Shown here: positions 24,656 through 37,635 of the stretch, in pieces
How positions within the stretch are numbered: position 1 is the stretch's first letter
Layout: each line of letters begins with the position of its first letter
Assembly (NCBI GenBank): GCA_963838035.1
Contig: CAWIPM010000007.1
Location: forward strand, 71,974 to 135,973
Direction of reading: 5' to 3'
DNA from: CAVVNN01 sp963838035
Lineage (GTDB): Bacteria; Actinomycetota; Thermoleophilia; Solirubrobacterales; 70-9
DNA: 64,000 bases
Notes under the pieces: model-generated
Seen by the model: the letters and a program-made list of their open reading frames with translations, nothing else
The model's database searches: none
What the model was told of the DNA's origin: nothing
Translations under genes and position numbers: made by a program

Positions 24656-25775
24656 CTAGCTCGCCGAAGAGGCGGCGGTCTTGTTGAGGTAATCGCGGAC
24701 GAACTCGTCGATGTCGCCGTCGAGGACGCGCTGGGTGTCGCCCGACTCGTGGCCCGTCCGGTGGTCTTTGACCCGCTGGTCGGGGTGAAGGAAGTAGCTG
24801 CGGATCTGTGAGCCCCAGGCGACTTCCTTGACCTCGCCTCGCTCCTTTGCCAGCTCTTCGGACCGCTTGCGCTCCTCCAGCTCGATCAGCTTCGAGCGCA
24901 GCAGCTGCATCGCGACGGCCTTGTTCTGTGTCTGGGAGCGCTCGTTCTGGCACTGGACGACCACCCCGGTGGGGATGTGGGTGATCCGGACCGCGGAGTC
25001 GGTCTTGTTGACGTGTTGGCCACCGGCGCCCGAAGCGCGGTAGGTGTCGATACGAAGGTCGGCGTCGTCGACCTCGACCTCGACCCCCTCGTCGACGAGC
25101 GGCCCGACATCGACCTGGGCAAAGCTTGTGTGGCGGCGGGCCGAGGAGTCGAAGGGGGAGATCCGGACCAGGCGGTGAACGCCGCGCTCGGCGGCGAAGA
25201 GGCCGTAGGCGTTCTCACCGCGGGCGACGAAGGTCGCCGACTTCAGCCCCGCCTCCTCCCCAGGCGAGGCCTCCTTCATCTCCACCTCGAAGGCGCGCCG
25301 CTCCGCCCAGCGCAGGTACATGCGCAGAAGCATCTCCGCCCAATCCTGGGAGTCGGTGCCGCCGGCCCCGGCGTGGACCGTGACGACGGCGTCGCCGGAG
25401 TCGTAGGAGCCGCTGAACAGGCGCGCCTCTTCGAGCTCGGCGAGGCGGCGCTCCACGGTGGCGAGCTGCGCGGAGAGCTCGGCCGCCATCTCCTCGTCGT
25501 CGATGGCCATCTCGGCCAGGTCATCGAGATCAGCGACCTCGGACTGGAGCTCGCCGAACGTCTTCAGCTTGCGCTGGGCGCGGGCGTGGGCGGCGGAGGT
25601 GCGGGCGGCGGCTTCCTGATCGTCCCAGAAGCCGGGACGCTGCATCTCCGCCTCCAGCCGCTCCGCCTCGGATTCGAGCGAAGCGGGGTCAAAGATAGTC
25701 CGCGAGCAGCTTCAGCTGGTCGCGGATCTCGGCGAGCCGCGCCGGCACCGATTCGGTTGACGCGGCCTCGGCCAT
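24656..25775 (-). CDS. prfB: Peptide chain release factor 2 (programmed +1 frameshift)
   Basis: RF2 ends translation at UGA and UAA. A short first frame starts at ATG 25775 and runs 28 codons to TAT-CTT-TGA. A +1 slip at CTTTGAC enters the main frame (DPASLESEAERL). The product is about 372 residues with the peptide-anticodon region, GGQ motif (RASGAGGQHVNKTDSAVRI) and C-terminal domain. The second frame on its own would start at 25645 and lack the N-terminus. Low RF2 raises frameshifting, giving autoregulation. No strong Shine-Dalgarno element is obvious before the slip site. It lies 9 bp behind the NTF2-like gene. Confidence 0.95.
25689..25694 (-). promoter_or_regulatory. prfB +1 frameshift site CTTTGA
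   Basis: CTT-TGA-C in codons 28/29 of prfB (25694-25689), preceded by TAT. This is the slip site known from most bacterial RF2 genes: the in-frame UGA is read poorly when RF2 is scarce and the ribosome moves +1 onto GAC. Confidence 0.93.
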
Positions 25776-26179
25776 GTCGAGATCTTACCCCGCCCCGATG
25801 CCGTGATCGAAGCCGCCGACGCGCAACGCCTCGATCCGATCCTCGAAGGGACGCCAGCTGCGAATGCGATGGTCATGCAGCTCGAACAGCCAGGCCATCT
25901 CATCCTCACCCGCGGGGGAGCCGTCCTCGTCCCAGCGCCAGGCCCGCCTGATCAGCGCCACGGCGGAGCCGCCGCCCCCCTCCGTCCCTTCCTCGTAGAG
26001 CTCCTCCAACTCGATCGTCTGCTGCACCCCCCCGGGCGCCCGCGTGGCCCACAACCGTGCCGCCTCGCGACCCTTTCGCAGTCCCCTCATCGAGTGCAGC
26101 TCGACCTCGGGGTCGAGGACCGCGACGAACGCGTCCAGGTCGCGCTCGTTGAAGGCGCGGATGAACTCGCGAACGGGGT

Positions 26180-29035
<2,856 letters not shown>

Positions 29036-29079
29036 GGAGCCAAGGTTAGCGAGGGGCGTTGGGAGGGGCGCCGGGCCTC

Positions 29080-29108
29080 TTGTTCGACGCGGCCGGGCGG
29101 CGTAGGAT
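29080..29108 (+). promoter_or_regulatory. Probable hpf promoter
   Basis: TTGTTC (29080-29085) and TAGGAT (29103-29108) are separated by 17 bp, a good match to housekeeping sigma consensus. Transcription would start near 29115, leaving a leader of about 18 nt with GAAGGAGG as ribosome site before the ATG at 29133. Confidence 0.55.
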
Positions 29109-29132
29109 CAAAGCACCGACGAAGGAGGCAAC

Positions 29133-29480
29133 ATGCGCATCGAGATTCGGGGTCGCAACGTCGAGGTGACCGAGGAGCTTCGGGACCACGTTACGAAGCG
29201 GTTCCAGCGGGTCGGGAAGCAGGTTTCGAAGCTGGCCATCCTCGAGGTCGAGTTGTCCGAGGAGCGCAATCCATCGATCGCGGACAGCCAGGTGGCGGAG
29301 GCGACGCTGCGCCTGAAGGGCGTCACGTTGCGAGCACACGAGGCATCTCCGGAGATGGCGCACACGATCCATGAGCTGGCCGAGGACATCCGTCGCCAGG
29401 TCAAGAAGCACCGCGACCTGCGCCGCAAGCGTCACCGGACACGCCTGCTCGTGAACCGGATGCGCGGGCGCACAGCCTAG
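29133..29480 (+). CDS. hpf: Ribosome hibernation promoting factor (short form)
   Basis: A 115-residue HPF/YfiA protein that binds the 30S decoding region and inactivates idle ribosomes. It shows MRIEIRGRNVEVTEELRDHV, LEVELSEERNP, ATLRLKGVTLRAHEAS and MAHTIHELAEDIRRQVKKH with a basic tail. The C-terminal dimerisation domain of long HPF is absent, so it would need another factor to form 100S dimers. Its stop is 5 bp from the comF stop on the opposite strand. Confidence 0.92.
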   Translation: MRIEIRGRNVEVTEELRDHVTKRFQRVGKQVSKLAILEVELSEERNPSIADSQVAEATLRLKGVTLRAHEASPEMAHTIHELAEDIRRQVKKHRDLRRKRHRTRLLVNRMRGRTA

Positions 29481-29485
29481 GCCCT

Positions 29486-30109
29486 TCAGAGCCGTCGGGC
29501 GAACGTAACGGCGGCGACACGGTCGGCGCCCGCCTCGCGCAGGGATCGGGCGCAGGCCGAAAGCGTCGCCCCCGTGGTGAGGACGTCGTCGACGAGGAGG
29601 ATGCTGCGCGGGACGTCGCCGTGTGCCTGAATCTAAGGCGGGTTGCCAACTCGCTGGGCGCGGCGCTTGCCGACCTGACGGCGCCAGCCACGGCGGGCTA
29701 GACAGCGGCCGAGTGGGAGGTCGACCCGCTCGGCGAGCTCCGCCGCGATCTCGCCCGCCGGGTCGAAGCCGCGGCTTCGCAGGCGCAGTGGGGCGGGCGG
29801 GACAGGCACGATCGTGCCGCTGAGGAGGTCGGCCGGGGCGAGCCAGTGGATCCGCTCGGCGATCAGGCCGGCGACAGGCAGCAGCCGGCGGAGCTTCAGC
29901 GCAGTGACCAGCTCGCGGGCGATGCCCTCATGGGAAGCAGACGACCAGACGCGGTCCAGGCCGGGCGGGCCGGAGCCGCCAAGTGGCGATACATCGGCAA
30001 GGCGGCGGCCGCACGACGTGCAGATCACGGCCTCGGGGCGGCACCCCCGTCCGCAGACCGCGCAGAGCGGCGGAACCAGAGCGGCGCCGACGGCGTGCAG
30101 AAATTTCAT
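29486..30109 (-). pseudogene. comF: ComF-family phosphoribosyltransferase-like protein, interrupted by in-frame TAG
   Basis: 207 codons that carry the complete ComF architecture: an N-terminal zinc ribbon (CAVCGRGC, CTSCGRRL), the middle domain with GTIVPVPPAPLRLRSRGFDPA, then the PRPP loop ILLVDDVLTTGATLSACARSL and AVTFARRL. Codon 159 (29635-29633) is TAG between GNPP and IQAHGD, and the same frame resumes without indels to TGA at 29488-29486. As read, translation would stop before the PRPP loop. In known bacteria ComF aids DNA uptake. The lack of any other damage suggests a recent mutation or base-call error. Confidence 0.85.
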
Positions 30110-30165
30110 CGCCCGATCCTGCGGGCTCGCGGCGCACCCGTGGGGCGCGCTTTGTCAGGAAAGCG

Positions 30166-31176
30166 TCACGGCTTGCCCGCGTGTCCCGCGATCCCACCGA
30201 TCAGCATCGAACCGGCCGGAAGCTCGGTCCCCTCGAGCACGATCGCGTCGCGGATGTGGGCGCGGCTGCCGATCCGGCATCGGTCGCCGAGGATCGCCGG
30301 GCCCTCGATCCGGACCCCCTCCCCGAACTCGACCCCGGCGCCGATCAGCGCCGGAGGCTCCACCTCGGCTCCCGCGAGCGGGCTGCCCGCGCGAACGCCC
30401 TCGGCGACCTCGGTGCCGCCGGTCTCGACCGAAACCTTCCCCCGCAGCGCATCGAGGTTGCCCTCCCGCAGCTCGTCGAGGTTGCCGATGTCATTCCAGT
30501 AGGCCTCGATCTCGTGCGAGTAAAAGGGCACGTCGCCACCCAGCAGCGCCGGGAAGACGTCCATCGCCCAGTCGGCGAAGCCGGGTGGGTCTCCAGGTCC
30601 CGCCGCCTCGCTGGCCCCGGGATCCGGAAAGAAATCGAAGACCTCGGATCGGAACATGTAGATGCCGCAGTTGGCGAGGTCGGAGAGCGCTTCGGCGGGG
30701 TCGGGCTTCTCCTGGAACCCCTGGATGCGGCCGTCGGCGCCGGTGATGGCAACCCCGAACTGGCTGGTGTCCTCGACCCGCTTGGTCGCCAGGGTGGCGA
30801 CCCCGTCGTGGGACTCGTGGAACTCGCGCATCGCGCCGAGATCGATGTCGGTGAGGGCATCGCCGGAGATGACCAGGAACGAGTCGCCGAGGAAGCCGGC
30901 CGCATTGCGGACCCCGCCGGAGGTGCCCAGGAGCTGCTCCTCGCGGCTGTAGGAAAGGTCGACGCCGAAGGCCGAGCCGTCGCCGAAATGGCCCTCGATC
31001 AGCTCCGGGAACCAGTGCAGGTTGGCGATCGTCTCGGTGAAGCCGTGGCGGGCAAGGAGACGGACGATGTGCTCCATCACCGGCCGGTTGACCACCGGCA
31101 CCATCGGCTTCGGCATCCCGTAGGTGATCGGGCGCAACCGGGTGCCGAGCCCGGCTGCGAGGATCATCGCCCGCAT
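30166..31176 (-). CDS. NDP-sugar pyrophosphorylase (GDP-mannose/glucose-1-P nucleotidyltransferase type)
   Basis: A 336-residue enzyme. The N-terminal nucleotidyltransferase domain is MILAAGLGTRLRPITYGMPK, with the metal site in VISGDALTDIDLG and the sugar site in YWNDIGNLDELREGN. A C-terminal left-handed beta-helix domain (VEPPALIGAGVEFGEGVRI...) follows. ATG 31176 lies 4 bp behind the ahcY stop; the frame is open further upstream but there it is antisense shadow. It is a paralogue of the gene at 33633-34616. The sugar specificity cannot be read from sequence alone. Confidence 0.88.
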   Translation of the reverse strand: MRAMILAAGLGTRLRPITYGMPKPMVPVVNRPVMEHIVRLLARHGFTETIANLHWFPELIEGHFGDGSAFGVDLSYSREEQLLGTSGGVRNAAGFLGDSFLVISGDALTDIDLGAMREFHESHDGVATLATKRVEDTSQFGVAITGADGRIQGFQEKPDPAEALSDLANCGIYMFRSEVFDFFPDPGASEAAGPGDPPGFADWAMDVFPALLGGDVPFYSHEIEAYWNDIGNLDELREGNLDALRGKVSVETGGTEVAEGVRAGSPLAGAEVEPPALIGAGVEFGEGVRIEGPAILGDRCRIGSRAHIRDAIVLEGTELPAGSMLIGGIAGHAGKP

Positions 31177-31180
31177 CGGC

Positions 31181-32599
<1,419 letters not shown>

Positions 32600-32643
32600 C
32601 GAGTCCTTTCGTGCGTTAGGGAGTGGCCAAGGATAGGGAGGGC

Positions 32644-33633
32644 TTACGCGGGTTGTCCCAAGGCGACCTTGAAGCGCTCGATCGCCTCGACCGGGAGTGG
32701 GTCGACGCCCTGGGACTCGGCAAGCTGCAGCGAGACGAGGTCGCCGAGCATCGTCGCCCAGAGCAGCCGAGCGGCCCGCGAGTTGCCCTCGGTCTCGACC
32801 CGCACGGCCGTTGCGCCCGCAGCCGCGACCGCCTCCGCGGTCAGCTCGAAGCGGCGGCGCCCGCGCGGGTTCTGGTCGGCGTCCTCGAGGAAGACGGCGG
32901 CGGTTCTGGCGCCGCTCTCCCCGGCGCTCTCCCAGCCGCAGATCTCGTTGTGATCGGCCTCGGGCAGCTCGGAGAAGAAGGCCGGCAGCTTCGCGTTCTC
33001 GTTGACCTGCGTCTTCCAGCGCCGCGCGACCGGCGCGGTCAGGCCGGCGCCGTAGACGATCGGGAGCGTCTCGGCGAGCGCGGCGGCGATGTCCGCAGCC
33101 CGCGACTGGAGGTCGCCCGCCCGCTGCTCCCCGAACGCGGCGGCCGCCTCGATCTCGGCGTGGATCCGTGGCGCTGCGCCGGCGAGGGCGGCGATCTCCA
33201 CCGCGCAGACCAGCATGTAGGCAACCGCTGTGCGGGGGGCCGGGAGGATCCCGGGCAGGCCGATCACCGGCACGCCGGCCTCGCGCGCCCCATCGACCAG
33301 GGCGCCTCCGGTGCCGGCGACGACGCGACGAGCGCCGAGAGCCCCGGCGGCGGCGAAGCAGGCCAGAGTCTCCTCGGTGCTTCCCGAGTAGCTCGAGCAG
33401 AGCACCGTCCACTCGGGCGTGACCCAGCTGGGAAGCTCGTAGCCCCGGACCGTGACCAGCGGCCTGCCGAGGCGGTCCCCGAGCACAGCCACGGCGAGGT
33501 CGCCGCCGATCGCCGAGCCGCCCATCCCACAAACCACGATGCCGGCGGCCTCGGCGGGCTCGATCCGCGCCGATTCGACCCGCCAGAGGGCATCGCGCAG
33601 GTGGTCGGGAATTGCCAGGACGTCTTCGAGCAT
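32644..33633 (-). CDS. Bifunctional phosphoglucose/phosphomannose isomerase (SIS domain)
   Basis: A 329-residue enzyme of the archaeal/actinobacterial PGI/PMI type. It interconverts fructose-6-P with glucose-6-P and mannose-6-P, feeding the two pyrophosphorylases on either side. It shows the SIS phosphate-binding loops CGMGGSAIGGDL and SSYSGSTEETL, the tail region YGAGLTAPVARRWKTQVNENAK and a catalytic Glu/His region in ELPEADHNEICGW. The start overlaps the upstream gene's stop by one base (TGATG). Confidence 0.9.
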   Translation of the reverse strand: MLEDVLAIPDHLRDALWRVESARIEPAEAAGIVVCGMGGSAIGGDLAVAVLGDRLGRPLVTVRGYELPSWVTPEWTVLCSSYSGSTEETLACFAAAGALGARRVVAGTGGALVDGAREAGVPVIGLPGILPAPRTAVAYMLVCAVEIAALAGAAPRIHAEIEAAAAFGEQRAGDLQSRAADIAAALAETLPIVYGAGLTAPVARRWKTQVNENAKLPAFFSELPEADHNEICGWESAGESGARTAAVFLEDADQNPRGRRRFELTAEAVAAAGATAVRVETEGNSRAARLLWATMLGDLVSLQLAESQGVDPLPVEAIERFKVALGQPA

Positions 33634-34616
33634 CAGCCGGGAACCTTCTCATGCGCGCCGACCACCGCGCCATCGACCTCGACCCCGGGGGCGACCTCGA
33701 CCCCCGGGGCGAGGATCGAGCCCCTGACGCTGGCTCCCTCGCCAACCGCGCAGCCCTCGAGCAGGACGGAGTCGAGCACCCGCGCGCCGGCCTCCACCCG
33801 GCAGCCCGGGCCGATCACCGCCTGCGGTCCCACCGTCGCCCCCTCGGCCACCGTCGCCCCGCTGTCGACCAGCAGCCCGGCGCCGGTCGGCTCCACGCGA
33901 GTCTTGACCCGCCCCTCGAGAATGTCCCAGCTCGCCTGCAGGTAGCGCTCCGGCGTGCCGATGTCCATCCAGTACCCGTCGAGCCGCAGCCCGAAGAGGC
34001 CCTCGCCGACCAGCTGAGGGAAGACATCGCGCTCGATCGATACCTCGGCTTCCGGCGGGATCCGGTCGAGCACCGAGCGCTCCAGCACGTACATCCCGGC
34101 ATTGACCTCGCCGGGGGCCCGCTCGCCGGTCTTCTCGGTGAACTCCAGGACCCCGCCATCTCCGCCGGTGCGCACCAGCCCGTAGGCCGAGGAGTCCTCG
34201 ACCGGGTGCAGGCCGAGCGTCGCCCGCGCCCCGCGCTCCTCGTGGAGGCCCAGCAGCGCGGTCAGGTCGAGGTCGGTGAGCACGTCGCCGTTCAGAGCCA
34301 GGAAGCGGTCGTCGAGACCATCGCCGAGCTGATCGGCGGCGAAGCGGATCGCGCCGGCGGTGCCGCGCGGCTCGGGCTCGACCACGTAGCGGATCGTGAC
34401 GGCGGCGCGCTCCTCCTCGCCGGTGAGCGCCTCGCGCAGCACATCGGGAAGGAAGCCGCAGGCCAGCACCACCTCGGTCACCCCGTGGCCGGCGAGCCAC
34501 TCGACCATATAGGCGAGGAAGGGCCGGTCAACCAGGGTCAGCGCCGGCTTCGGCACCGTCAGGGTCAACGGCCGCAACCGCGTTCCCTCGCCTCCCACCA
34601 GAACGATCGCCTGCAT
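33633..34616 (-). CDS. Mannose-1-phosphate guanylyltransferase-type enzyme
   Basis: A 327-residue nucleotidyltransferase making an activated sugar (GDP-mannose is likely) for envelope glycans. Motifs are AIVLVGGEGTRLRPLTLTVPKP, ALNGDVLTDLDL, FTEKTGERAPGEVNAGMYV and YWMDIGTPERYLQASWDIL. A hexapeptide-repeat beta-helix C-terminus follows (GATVAEGATVGPQAVIGPG). The ATG at 34616 is used because upstream residues are not family-like. It is coupled to the PGI/PMI gene by a one-base overlap. Confidence 0.88.
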   Translation of the reverse strand: MQAIVLVGGEGTRLRPLTLTVPKPALTLVDRPFLAYMVEWLAGHGVTEVVLACGFLPDVLREALTGEEERAAVTIRYVVEPEPRGTAGAIRFAADQLGDGLDDRFLALNGDVLTDLDLTALLGLHEERGARATLGLHPVEDSSAYGLVRTGGDGGVLEFTEKTGERAPGEVNAGMYVLERSVLDRIPPEAEVSIERDVFPQLVGEGLFGLRLDGYWMDIGTPERYLQASWDILEGRVKTRVEPTGAGLLVDSGATVAEGATVGPQAVIGPGCRVEAGARVLDSVLLEGCAVGEGASVRGSILAPGVEVAPGVEVDGAVVGAHEKVPG

Positions 34617-34715
34617 CGTCCTAGCGCCCGTGGCCGGCGCAGCTCGACGTCCTCGGTCGCTCGCGCGCAAAGCACGCCATGCTCCCTGCGTCCTTGATCT
34701 GCTTGACCGCGGACG

Positions 34716-36030
34716 CTATGAGCGGCGCTCCGTGGCCTCGTACTCAACGGCGGCTCTTCCGATGCCCTCGTACTCGATGCCCGCGGCGCGGAGCAGCCCC
34801 GCGTCGAGGTAATTGCGACCGTCGACGATTAGCGGGCGATTCATCCGCCGGGCCACCTCGGCCCATTCCAGATCGGCGAACTCGGGCCACTCGGTGACGA
34901 GGACCGCGGCGTCGGCGCCGTCCAGGGCATCGATGGCAGAGCCGGCCATCTCCACCTTGGGCAGAAGCTCGGCGGCGCGCTCCCCGGCCACGGGGTCATA
35001 GGCGACGACCTCCGCGCCCTCCCCCTGCAGCCGCGCTGCGAGCACCAGGCTCGAGGCCTCTCGCATGTCGTCGGTGTTGGGCTTGAACGCCAGGCCGAGC
35101 AACGCGATCCGCTTGCCCAGCAACGAGCCGAGGTGCTTCTCCAGCTTGCCGACCACCCGTCGCTTCTGCAGCTCGTTCACCTCGATCACCGCATTGAGGA
35201 GCTGGAAGTGGTACCCGGTGTTGCCGGCCAACATCTTCAGCGCGCTGACGTCCTTCGGGAAACAGCTCCCCCCGTAGCCGATCCCGGCCCGCAGGAACGC
35301 GGGGCCGATTCGCTGGTCGAGGCCCATGCCGCGGGCGACCTCGCCGACATCGGCGCCGACCTCCTCGCAGACGTTGGCGATCTCGTTGACGAAGGAGATC
35401 TTGGTGGCGAGGAAGGCGTTGGAGGCGAGCTTGATCATCTCGGCGCTGGCGACGTCGGTGCGGACGACCTCACCGCCAAGCGGCTCGTAGAGCGCTGCGA
35501 CCGCGTCCGCCGCTGCCTCGTCGTCGTGATCGGCGCCGATCACGACGCGGTCGGGGCGCATGAAGTCCTCGACCGCGGAGCCCTCCTTGAGGAACTCGGG
35601 GCAGGAGACGTAGGCGAGGCCGGGCAGGTCGCGGCGGATCGACCCCCCCGTGCCCGCCGGCACCGTGCTCTTCATCACCAGGACGTGCTCGCCGTCGGCG
35701 CGAAGATCCTCGACCACAGAGCGCACCCGCGAGAGGTCGGCGTCGCCGGAGTAGGTCGGGCGGGGTGTCGACGCAGACGAAGAGGAGCCGCGCCCGGTCG
35801 AGAAGCTCCGCCATCTCGGTGGTGAAGGTGAGCCGCTCGGTGTTGCGGCGCAGCAGCTCGCCGAGGCCGGGCTCGTGGATCGTCGTCTCGCCACGCGCGA
35901 GCGACTCGACCTTCTCCGCGACGATGTCGCGCGCGACCACCGGATGGCCCAGCTCGGCGAAGCAGGCCGCCGTCACCAGGCCGACCCAGCCGACGCCGAT
36001 CACCCCCACCGGCTGCTTCGCTCCCGTCAT
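34716..36030 (-). pseudogene. ugd: UDP-glucose/GDP-mannose 6-dehydrogenase (one-base frameshift)
   Basis: Oxidises the NDP-sugar to the uronic acid with two NAD. The first 95 or so residues from ATG 36030 (VGVIGVGWVGLVTAACFAE ... LLFVCVDTPP) are one base out of frame with the rest (TYSGDADLSRVRSVVEDL ...). The active-site Cys is in GYGGSCFPKDV, and the C-terminal domain has LLGLAFKPNTDDMREASS. Removing one C at about 35758 makes CVDTPPTYSGDADL continuous over about 437 residues. All motifs are intact, so an indel error is likely. The start overlaps the LCP stop in ATGA. Confidence 0.88.
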
Positions 36031-37625
36031 CCCCTCGCCCCATTCCGCCTGGGCCTGCTGTTGGGGATGATCACATTCGCCGAGCGGGCGATCCCGATCA
36101 TCTGGTCGTTGGTCAAGGTGTTGAGAAGGTCGTTCATCACCCAGTAGGTGTTGTTCCCGCGGTGCCATGCAACCGTCGAGAGGCGATCGCCGTCGACGTA
36201 TATCTCGTATTCGCGCCCGTGGATTGTCTTCGTCAGGCTCGGGTTGCTGAGGATAGGCGGGTCCGACCATCCCTGGATCCCCTGGACGCCGAAGTAGTGG
36301 ACGCCGTCGGAGAGGGGGAGCTCGGCGACCATCCGGTAGGCGCCGTGCCGGTGCCCATCGGTGCCCTTGATGTGGTAGACGCGCGGATCCTGGATGTGTT
36401 CATAGCTGTTGCTTTCGACGTAGCCGGCCCCGGCGGGGAGCCGGGTCGGATAGAAAACGGGGAAGCCGCCGCCGACCTTGCGGGCGACGCTCCGGCCCTC
36501 GAGCTCGCCCGCTTCTCCGGCAGGCACGAGGCCGTCGCCGCCGGGCGGCTTCGGCTTCGCGATCTGCGGCTTCTTCCGCTCCGCCTTTGTCTTCTTCTTC
36601 TGCGATCCGCCGCCTTCGAGCGAGCCGCGCGGGCCGGCGCTGGCTTCGATCCCGAGGAACTGCGTGACCGCCCCCTGGATCGCGCTCTCCGACGCATATA
36701 CGTAGCTCGGGCCCAGCGTCGCCGGGAAGTGGACCTCGTGGATCGACGCGTTGCGCGAGGCGATGAAAAGCTTCATCACTTCCAGCATCGTTTCCGTGTT
36801 GTTGATGTCGGAGGTCGTGTACTGGGTGAAGATGTCGATCAATTCGTTGCGGCCGAGAATGAGGTCCACGATAGGAACGCGCTCGCGCGCGGCGCTGATG
36901 AAGTCCTGCTGGCGGGCTGAGCGCACCAGGTCGGTGTCGGTGTGCCGGTAGCGCACGTACTCGAGCGCCTTTTTGCCGCAGAGGAGCTGATAGCCGGGCT
37001 GGACGTCGATTTCCGAATACTGTTCTGAGGGCGGGACCCCGAGGTTGGAGTGGTAGTAGCGGCGGTCGACGTCGGTGTAGACGCAGCCGATCGCGTCGAC
37101 CGCCCGCACGAAGCCGAGGAAGTCGACGTTGACGACGTGGTTGATCGGCAGTCCGGTCAGTTCCTTGACCACGCGCAGGGTCAGCTTCGGCCCGCCGAAT
37201 GTGTAGGCGGCGTTGAACTTATTCGTCCCGTAGCCGGGGATTTCGACCTTGAGGTCGCGCGGGATCGACATCACCGCGATCGCGTTGCGATCGGGATCGA
37301 GGCGCAGGAGGATCGTCGTGTCGGAGCGCCCCGGGTCCCCAGGCATGCTCGCCCGTTTGTCGGAGCCGAGGATGAGGATGTTCTCCGGTTCGCCACCGTG
37401 CGTCTGGGCGAGAAAGCGCTTGACCTTGTTCTGCAGCCTGTTGTTATGGGACAGCGCGTGGGCCCAGCTTCCGACGAAGAACAGGATGCTGATCGAGGTC
37501 GCGGCGGCGCAGACGGCGACGATGATCACCGAGGCGAGGGTGAAGCGCCACCAATAGCGCTTCGGCTTCGGCGGCGGCTCGTGGTCACCCGTGGGCGGCG
37601 GTTTCTTGAAGACAGGCTCGATCAT
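36027..37625 (-). CDS. LytR-CpsA-Psr (LCP) family protein
   Basis: A 532-residue membrane enzyme of the family that ligates lipid-linked glycopolymers to peptidoglycan. One helix (FTLASVIIVAVCAAATSISIL) is followed by the LCP domain with RSDTTILLRLDPDRNAIAVM, SIPRDLKVEIPG, KFNAAYTFGG and the catalytic-arginine segment ALEYVRYRHTDTDLVRSARQ. After a Lys/Pro linker there is an extra C-terminal domain of about 150 residues (FPVFYPTRLPAGAG ... WHRGNNTYWVMNDLLNTLT). Coupled to ugd, it fits a uronic-acid or mannose-containing wall polymer. Confidence 0.92.
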   Translation of the reverse strand: MIEPVFKKPPPTGDHEPPPKPKRYWWRFTLASVIIVAVCAAATSISILFFVGSWAHALSHNNRLQNKVKRFLAQTHGGEPENILILGSDKRASMPGDPGRSDTTILLRLDPDRNAIAVMSIPRDLKVEIPGYGTNKFNAAYTFGGPKLTLRVVKELTGLPINHVVNVDFLGFVRAVDAIGCVYTDVDRRYYHSNLGVPPSEQYSEIDVQPGYQLLCGKKALEYVRYRHTDTDLVRSARQQDFISAARERVPIVDLILGRNELIDIFTQYTTSDINNTETMLEVMKLFIASRNASIHEVHFPATLGPSYVYASESAIQGAVTQFLGIEASAGPRGSLEGGGSQKKKTKAERKKPQIAKPKPPGGDGLVPAGEAGELEGRSVARKVGGGFPVFYPTRLPAGAGYVESNSYEHIQDPRVYHIKGTDGHRHGAYRMVAELPLSDGVHYFGVQGIQGWSDPPILSNPSLTKTIHGREYEIYVDGDRLSTVAWHRGNNTYWVMNDLLNTLTNDQMIGIARSANVIIPNSRPRRNGARG

Positions 37626-37635
37626 TGCGGCCGGC

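Noticed and set aside
32600..32643. SAH riboswitch upstream of ahcY
   Set aside because: Only 44 bp separate ahcY from the preceding gene, and no riboswitch-like structure fits.
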